NCBI GenBank assembly: GCA_002308775.1
Contig: DBVT01000123.1
Location: forward strand, 3,408 to 9,252
Reading direction: 5' to 3'
DNA length: 5,845 nt
Origin: Mageeibacillus sp. UBA1257
GTDB taxonomy: Bacteria > Bacillota > Clostridia > UBA1212 > UBA1257
In this document: piece by piece, positions 1 to 3,626 of the stretch
How positions within the stretch are numbered: position 1 is the first letter of the stretch
Layout of the letters: each line of letters starts with the position of its first letter
The notes under the pieces: model-generated
The model's database searches: none
Seen by the model: only the letters and a program-made list of their open reading frames with translations
What the model was told of the DNA's origin: nothing
Made by a program: the position numbers and the translations under genes

Positions 1-1
1 A

Positions 2-151
2 GCTGTTGGACTCCTGAATAACAAAGATTATTCCGAAGCTGCAGCGATTTTTCAAGGATTATCAGGTTTTTCCAAATTAATTTTGTTTTTTGCACTTTAT
101 ATTCTTTCCTCCGTCCTCTTCGCATCGCGATGGTTTTTTTGCGTTTTTTAG
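2..151 (+). CDS. Possible 3' end of an upstream gene with a TPR-like segment (partial or decayed)
   Basis: An open frame enters from the left edge and stops at TAG 149-151, giving 49 visible codons. Its first part reads AVGLLNNKDYSEAAAIFQGL, which has the spacing of a TPR-type helical hairpin (A..LL....Y.EA...F..L), a pattern common in Bacillota TPR proteins. After about residue 25 the translation becomes a run of L, F, I, V, S and W. That is what T-rich non-coding DNA gives in any frame, though it could also be a hydrophobic C-terminal helix. No start codon or ribosome-binding site lies in the window. It may be the true tail of an upstream gene, a frameshifted or degraded remnant, or chance. 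Stop position and frame are seen directly; the TPR assignment is inference from one short motif. Confidence 0.3.
   Translation, partial: AVGLLNNKDYSEAAAIFQGLSGFSKLILFFALYILSSVLFASRWFFCVF
123..140 (+). other. 10-bp perfect palindrome followed by a T-run (operator or weak terminator candidate)
   Basis: CATCGCGATG (123-132) equals its own reverse complement and is followed by G and seven Ts (134-140). As RNA it can form only a three-pair stem with a CGCG loop, too weak for a confident intrinsic terminator. As DNA it abuts the presumed -35 region of the radC promoter, where a repressor or activator site would be plausible. It also lies inside the possible upstream reading frame, just before that frame's stop. 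No known operator was recognised. Confidence 0.25.
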
Positions 152-159
152 TATATAAT
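131..159 (+). promoter_or_regulatory. Probable sigma-A type promoter for the radC-mreBCD-PBP2 operon
   Basis: TATAAT at 154-159 is a perfect -10 hexamer in AT-rich DNA, 81 bases before the radC start. With a 17-bp spacer the -35 position is TGGTTT (131-136), a poor match to TTGACA, so the promoter would lean on its -10 element or an activator. The spacer is almost entirely T, in two runs broken by GCG. Transcription would begin near 166, giving a leader of about 75 bases. No other equally good -10/-35 pair was seen in 1-240. Internal promoters within the gene cluster were not searched base by base. Confidence 0.45.
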
Positions 160-240
160 ATACTTTGCATATCTGTGCGTTTCTTTTTAAGCTGATTCCC
201 CTCTGCCGAAAGGAAGCTTTTTACGAAAGGAAAGAAAAAG
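160..240 (+). other. Leader region of radC with ribosome-binding site
   Basis: The stretch between the -10 box and radC has no convincing reading frame or recognised riboswitch. AAAGGAAAG at 226-234 is the radC ribosome-binding site, 6 bases before ATG 241. A weak interrupted hairpin can be drawn from AAGC (189-192) and TTCC (196-199) pairing with GGAAGCTT (212-219), with a 12-base loop and a T-run (218-222). It is too unstable on paper to call a terminator or attenuator. Confidence 0.4.
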
Positions 241-990
241 ATGAAAAATGAGGGGAAGAAAGATGCGGAAGGGATCGCTGCGATGCCGGCTGCGGAAAGG
301 CCTTACGAGAGGCTGGAAGAAAAAGGAGCGGCGGTGCTGTCTGACGCGGAGCTTCTGGCGGTCATCATTACGACCGGAACGAGGAACAGTACGGCGGTGG
401 ACATATCGCGTGAGGTCCTCAAACTTTGTAAGGAAGACGACATCGCGGGACTCAGAGACGTCAGCTCGGAAGAACTTCGCGCGATCAAAGGAATCGGCAG
501 GGTAAAAGCGCTTCAGTTCGCGGCTGTTTGCGAACTTGCTCACAGGATGGCGAGAAAACGCAGGGTGCGCGCGGATTGTCAGGACGCTGACAGTATCGGA
601 GAGATGCTTACGGCTGAGATGGGGTCTTTTAACCAGGAGGTGTTCAGGACGCTGATACTGGATAAAAAACTCAGGCTGATCGGGATGAAGGACATATTCG
701 TCGGAACGGTGGATATGGCGCCCGTGCATCCGAGAGAGGTTTTCAGCGAGGCGATAAAACATTTGGGATCGTTCGTAGTGCTTGCGCACAATCATCCGAG
801 CGGAGACGTGAAGCCGAGCAGGGAGGACCTGGCGGCGACAAAAAGAATGATCTTGGCCGGAAGATTGCTTGAGATCGAAGTGGTCGACCATATAATCGTC
901 GGCAGCGGAAAATATTACAGCATGCACCTTCACGGCGATATAGACAGGCTTAAGAGGGATATCGAGAGAGATATTTCCGGAAGGAGTTAG
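241..990 (+). CDS. radC: RadC family JAMM/MPN-domain protein
   Basis: This is a complete 249-residue RadC, close to the usual family length (about 220-230 residues) plus a short charged N-terminus. Residues 14-103 form the N-terminal helical region, starting with the family's MPAAERPYERL-type opening and containing a helix-hairpin-helix (GIGRVKALQFAAVCELA, from residue 84). Residues from about 122 onward are the JAB1/MPN+ metalloprotease-like domain. Its signature HNHPSGDVKPSREDL supplies putative zinc ligands H183, H185 and D196, preceded by the conserved HPREVFSEA segment (163-171). ATG 241 is chosen because AAAGGAAAG lies 6 bases upstream; the next in-frame ATG (residue 15) sits at the conserved region itself. 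The biochemical role of RadC is unsettled, since the original radiation-sensitivity phenotype in E. coli was reassigned to recG. Its place directly before mreB is a recurring Bacillota arrangement. It is probably the first gene of the operon. Family assignment is firm; function is not. Confidence 0.97.
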   Translation: MKNEGKKDAEGIAAMPAAERPYERLEEKGAAVLSDAELLAVIITTGTRNSTAVDISREVLKLCKEDDIAGLRDVSSEELRAIKGIGRVKALQFAAVCELAHRMARKRRVRADCQDADSIGEMLTAEMGSFNQEVFRTLILDKKLRLIGMKDIFVGTVDMAPVHPREVFSEAIKHLGSFVVLAHNHPSGDVKPSREDLAATKRMILAGRLLEIEVVDHIIVGSGKYYSMHLHGDIDRLKRDIERDISGRS

Positions 991-996
991 GAAATG
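979..996 (+). promoter_or_regulatory. mreB ribosome-binding site embedded in the radC 3' end
   Basis: GGAAGGAG (979-986) encodes the last RadC residues and serves as a strong Shine-Dalgarno sequence 7 bases before the mreB ATG (994). It is the strongest site among the gene junctions here, which fits the high abundance expected of MreB. It also overlaps an 8-bp palindrome, TTCCGGAA (975-982). Confidence 0.8.
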
Positions 997-2001
997 GCAA
1001 AAGACATAGGCATCGATCTGGGAACGGCCAACACGCTCGTCCACGTAAAAGGAAAGGGCATTGTTATCAGGGAACCGTCTGTCGTTGCGATGAATAAAAA
1101 GACGCACGCCGTTGTGGCTGTCGGAAACGAAGCTAAGAAAATGATCGGCAGGACTCCGGCGAATATAGTCGTTGTAAGACCGCTGAGAGAAGGCGTGATC
1201 GCCGATTTCGAAGTCGCGGAGCAGATGCTCAGATATTTTATCCATAGAGCGATAGGCAAAAAGAGGCTTTTTAACAGGCCGAATATGATGATCTGCGTGC
1301 CTTCGGGAGTGACGGAAGTCGAAAGGATGGCAGTTGAGGAAGCAGCGATGGCGGCAGGCGCGAAGAAGCCGGTGACGATAGAAGAGCCTATGGCTGCGGC
1401 GATAGGAGCGGGACTTCCGGTGACAGACGCGGAAGGAAGCATGGTCGTGGATATCGGAGGCGGCACTACCGAGATCGCAGTGACTTCGATGGGAGGACTC
1501 GTTTTCAGCAAATCGATAAGAGTCGCGGGAGACGAGCTCGACAAGGCAGTCATCGCATATTTAAAGAAAGAACACAACCTCCTCGTAGGAGACAAAACGG
1601 CAGAAGAGGTAAAAATAACAGCAGGAGCGGCATATCCGCTCGAGCAGGACGAATACACAGACGTCAAAGGCAAGGACATGCTCACAGGGCTTCCGAAGAA
1701 CGTGAGAGTCTCGTCGTCCGAACTCGAAGAAGCGATGGCAGAGCCGCTCGACGCGATAGTCTCCGCTGTTAAAACAGTCCTCGAAAACACACCGCCCGAG
1801 CTTGCGGCAGATATAATGGCGAGAGGCATAATGCTCACAGGCGGCGGCGCGCTGCTCAAGGGGCTGGACAAACTGATCAACGAAAAGACCGGAATGCCCG
1901 TTTTAATAGCGGAAGAGCCGCTTGACTGTGTCGTAAGAGGAACGGGAAGATGCCTGGAGGACGCGAGGCTCCGCAGGATACTCGCCGCGGACAGATGGTA
2001 A
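994..2001 (+). CDS. mreB: Rod shape-determining protein MreB (bacterial actin)
   Basis: This encodes a complete 335-residue MreB, the normal length. MreB is an ATP-binding actin homologue that forms short membrane-bound filaments and orients the lateral wall-synthesis machinery. The phosphate-1 loop is DLGTANTLV (8-16), the connect-1 region EEPMAAAIGAG (130-140), phosphate-2 DIGGGTTEIAV (153-163), and the adenosine motif GIMLTGGGALLKGL (278-291). L92-F93 in KKRLFNRP matches the hydrophobic loop that inserts into the membrane in Thermotoga MreB. The segment DVKGKDMLTGLPKNV is also typical. The start has a strong ribosome-binding site 7 bases upstream, inside radC. mreB lies in the same reading frame as radC, separated by TAG and one GAA codon. 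Bacillota often carry paralogues (Mbl, MreBH); linkage to mreC and mreD supports calling this one MreB proper. No missing residues or truncation were seen. Confidence 0.99.
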   Translation: MAKDIGIDLGTANTLVHVKGKGIVIREPSVVAMNKKTHAVVAVGNEAKKMIGRTPANIVVVRPLREGVIADFEVAEQMLRYFIHRAIGKKRLFNRPNMMICVPSGVTEVERMAVEEAAMAAGAKKPVTIEEPMAAAIGAGLPVTDAEGSMVVDIGGGTTEIAVTSMGGLVFSKSIRVAGDELDKAVIAYLKKEHNLLVGDKTAEEVKITAGAAYPLEQDEYTDVKGKDMLTGLPKNVRVSSSELEEAMAEPLDAIVSAVKTVLENTPPELAADIMARGIMLTGGGALLKGLDKLINEKTGMPVLIAEEPLDCVVRGTGRCLEDARLRRILAADRW

Positions 2002-2024
2002 AGAGAGAGAGTTGAGACCGTTTG
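2002..2024 (+). promoter_or_regulatory. Weak translation start region of mreC (TTG start, poor ribosome-binding site)
   Basis: Between the mreB stop and TTG 2022 the only purine-rich stretch is AGAGAGAGAG (2002-2011), which matches the 16S anti-Shine-Dalgarno poorly and sits 10 bases from the start. No ATG or GTG in the correct frame is available upstream of the membrane helix. This decides the start by exclusion and suggests low initiation or coupling to mreB termination. Confidence 0.55.
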
Positions 2025-2879
2025 AACAAGAAGAAGAGAAACACGATATTGATATTGATCGCGATCGTTCTCGTTTTCGCAGTGCTGATAGTGGTATCCG
2101 CGAATTCGAACAGCGGTTTTAACGTGATATACAGAATAGTCAGTACACCCTTCGTAAAAATTCAGGAGGGCATTTCTTCTCTCGGATCAAAGGTGTCACA
2201 AAAGCTTTCATATTTGAGAGAGCACGACGAGGTCAAGGCGCGTCTTGACGAACTGCAGAAGGAAAACGATTCGATGAGGAGCGCTCTTACAGAGAACGAG
2301 AACCTGACGAGGGAAAATGAAGAGCTCAGAAAGCTCCTCGAACTGAAGGACTATTACCAGGACTACAAACTCGTCGCAGCGAATATAATCGCAGAGGATG
2401 TCACGGACTGGTACAACGAGTTCACTGTTGACGTCGGAACGAACGACGGAGTATCCAGGGGCGATCCCGTTATAACAGGCTCCGGACTCGTGGGAATCGT
2501 TTCTGTCGCGGCACCCAACTCGTCGAAAATAATGACGATCGCGGACGAGCAGAACATAATCATGGGAAGGATATCGAGAAGCAACGAACTCGTCAGAGTG
2601 AGGGGCATATCGACTGAAAATTACACATACGAAATGAAACTCGACAGGGTCGCTGCAGGCGCTGATCTGTACGTCGGAGACGTTATAGTGACTGCGGAGA
2701 GCGGCGGAGTTTTCCCGAGGGGAATCAGGATAGGCGTTGTCGCGGAGATCAGCACGGTCAACGCAACGGAGACAAGAACCGCAAGGGTCATCCCATACGT
2801 CAACCTGAACAATTTGAGCGAAGTTACGATAATGACTGAAATAAAGGACGCGCAGCAGAGCGATTCTCCGTCCGAATAA
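2022..2879 (+). CDS. mreC: Rod shape-determining protein MreC
   Basis: This is a 285-residue MreC, of usual length. In the family, MreC is a bitopic scaffold outside the membrane that binds and activates PBP2 and links it to MreB/MreD. Residues 1-7 are basic and cytoplasmic, 8-27 are one transmembrane helix (rich in I, L, V), and about 62-110 form a heptad-like coiled coil with charged, Leu-spaced residues ending in ENEELRKLLELKDYY. The two-part beta domain follows, with the family motifs FTVDVGTNDGVSRGDPVI (134-151), GLVGIVS (155-161) and, later, GGVFPRGIRIGVV (228-240). A hydrophilic tail ends the protein (about 274-285). The start is TTG 2022: no in-frame ATG precedes the membrane helix, and starting later would remove it. 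The upstream sequence has only GAGAGAGA-type purines and no good Shine-Dalgarno, so translation is probably weaker than for mreB. The gene begins 20 bases after the mreB stop. Confidence 0.97.
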   Translation: MNKKKRNTILILIAIVLVFAVLIVVSANSNSGFNVIYRIVSTPFVKIQEGISSLGSKVSQKLSYLREHDEVKARLDELQKENDSMRSALTENENLTRENEELRKLLELKDYYQDYKLVAANIIAEDVTDWYNEFTVDVGTNDGVSRGDPVITGSGLVGIVSVAAPNSSKIMTIADEQNIIMGRISRSNELVRVRGISTENYTYEMKLDRVAAGADLYVGDVIVTAESGGVFPRGIRIGVVAEISTVNATETRTARVIPYVNLNNLSEVTIMTEIKDAQQSDSPSE

Positions 2880-2903
2880 TGACAGATCAGCCGAGGCCTG
2901 TCA
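2880..2903 (+). repeat. Short inverted repeat in the mreC-mreD spacer
   Basis: TGACAG (2880-2885) and CTGTCA (2898-2903) are perfect inverted arms around a 12-base loop that itself allows a small GC/GC pairing. The element begins one base after the mreC stop codon. What follows is GGGCAAAAAGG and not a U-run, so it is not an intrinsic terminator. A short hairpin here could affect mRNA stability or relative translation of mreC and mreD, but six-pair arms arise by chance fairly often. Confidence 0.35.
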
Positions 2904-2927
2904 GGGCAAAAAGGAAAAGCGAAGGAA

Positions 2928-3623
2928 ATGAAAAAACCTCAGATGAGGATCCTCACGGACCTCAACGAAAACGCAAAACTCGATATGTCCTCCTACAAGA
3001 GCCGAAGCGGCATCGAAAAGTTTAAGGAGGGCAGCCCCACGGACCTTAATTTTTGGAGGGTCCTTATGATCGTCGTGTGCGGTTTTCTCGCCCCGATGAT
3101 CCAGGAGGCATTTTTCAACGACATGCGCATTTTCGGCGTAAAACCTAACATCGCAATGGTCGTTGTTTTCATTTTTTCAGTGGTGATGAACGAGAGGAGC
3201 GCAATGGTCTTCGGAGCTGTCGAGGGACTGTACGTTGACCTGATATTCGGAAAGACTCTGGGAATATTCGGGCTGCTTTTTACGCTCACGGCGTTCTTCG
3301 GCTCCTTCGTGTTAAAAGGCAAATTCAAGACCGTACACGCTCTTTCGCTTGCAGTGGCGCCGGGAGTATTCACCGTGTATACGCTGGCGGAGAGCCTGCT
3401 CTCAAGGATATCTCACCTGATAAACAGGACGGGAACAGCGACTGTCCTTTATGCCGATTTTTGGAAGCATCTGGCCGTGAGGATACTGCCCGTGGCATTG
3501 TACGATCTGATAATTTGCGCGGTGATGATATATCCGATAAGGCTTTTATGGAAGCTCGTCGCGAGGAAGAGGAACAGGCAGCTGAAATTTGAAGGAAGGA
3601 ACGAACAGCTTGATGAAGGATGA
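2928..3623 (+). CDS. mreD: Rod shape-determining protein MreD
   Basis: This encodes a 231-residue multi-pass membrane protein in the mreD position, longer than the usual 160-180 residues. Residues 1-42 are hydrophilic and charged. Hydrophobic segments follow at roughly 43-62, 73-87, 92-106, 111-130, 138-157 and 186-208, then a basic, charged cytoplasmic tail. The core KPNIAMVVVFIF, then GAVEGLYVDLIFGKTLGIFGL (96-116), is the family pattern of a Pro-containing helix followed by G..G...D...G..LG. MreD bridges MreC and the membrane part of the elongation complex and has no catalytic residues. ATG 2928 has AAGGAAAAG (2911-2919) with 8-base spacing. An alternative ATG at 3066 has GGAGGG 5 bases upstream and would give 185 residues, nearer the family norm, removing the charged N-terminus. 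I keep 2928 because the frame is open and it closes the gap after mreC. The gene overlaps the next by 11 bases. Confidence 0.93.
   Translation: MKKPQMRILTDLNENAKLDMSSYKSRSGIEKFKEGSPTDLNFWRVLMIVVCGFLAPMIQEAFFNDMRIFGVKPNIAMVVVFIFSVVMNERSAMVFGAVEGLYVDLIFGKTLGIFGLLFTLTAFFGSFVLKGKFKTVHALSLAVAPGVFTVYTLAESLLSRISHLINRTGTATVLYADFWKHLAVRILPVALYDLIICAVMIYPIRLLWKLVARKRNRQLKFEGRNEQLDEG
3055..3068 (+). promoter_or_regulatory. Candidate alternative translation start inside mreD
   Basis: GGAGGG (3055-3060) lies 5 bases before ATG 3066, which is codon 47 of the long mreD frame. Initiation here would yield a 185-residue MreD starting just inside the first hydrophobic segment. The match to the anti-Shine-Dalgarno is at least as good as that of the upstream start. 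It may be the true start, a second start, or a coincidence of the Trp-Arg codons. Confidence 0.35.
3591..3615 (+). promoter_or_regulatory. PBP2 gene ribosome-binding site and start within the mreD end
   Basis: GAAGGAAGGA (3591-3600) lies within the mreD coding sequence. It is 12 bases from ATG 3613 and 9 bases from the in-frame TTG 3610 immediately before it, so initiation could use either codon and differ by one residue. The 11-base overlap with mreD favours coupled translation of the two genes. Confidence 0.65.
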
Positions 3624-3626
3624 AGG
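3613..3626 (+). repeat. Tandem 7-bp repeat (ATGAAGG x2) at the mreD/PBP2 junction
   Basis: ATGAAGG occurs twice head to tail and covers the PBP2 start codon, the mreD stop codon (TGA 3621-3623) and a second, out-of-frame ATG at 3620. Losing one unit would remove the mreD stop from its frame and join mreD in frame to the PBP2 coding sequence. Confidence 0.8.

Noticed and set aside
38..52. GCTGCAGC palindrome followed by GATTTTT near the left edge as a terminator
   Set aside because: The palindrome has no loop and would leave at most a two-pair stem in RNA; it also falls inside the TPR-like frame.
189..222. Hairpin plus T-run in the radC leader as a terminator or attenuator
   Set aside because: The stem is two four-pair pieces split by a three-base bulge with a 12-base loop, and it lies just before the ribosome-binding site. 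Too weak to support.
248..505. 85-codon plus-strand frame inside radC
   Set aside because: Arg/Lys-rich out-of-frame reading of the radC 5' region with no separate ribosome-binding site or similarity.
187..1245. 352-codon minus-strand open frame across radC and the start of mreB
   Set aside because: radC and mreB share a frame, so one codon-register antisense frame stays open across both. The product is R/H/S/F-rich with no family resemblance, while both sense genes are complete and clearly recognisable.
987..1880. 297-codon minus-strand open frame opposite mreB
   Set aside because: The product is low-complexity S/A/T/P-rich, a typical shadow of a GC-containing gene, and mreB on the other strand is intact.
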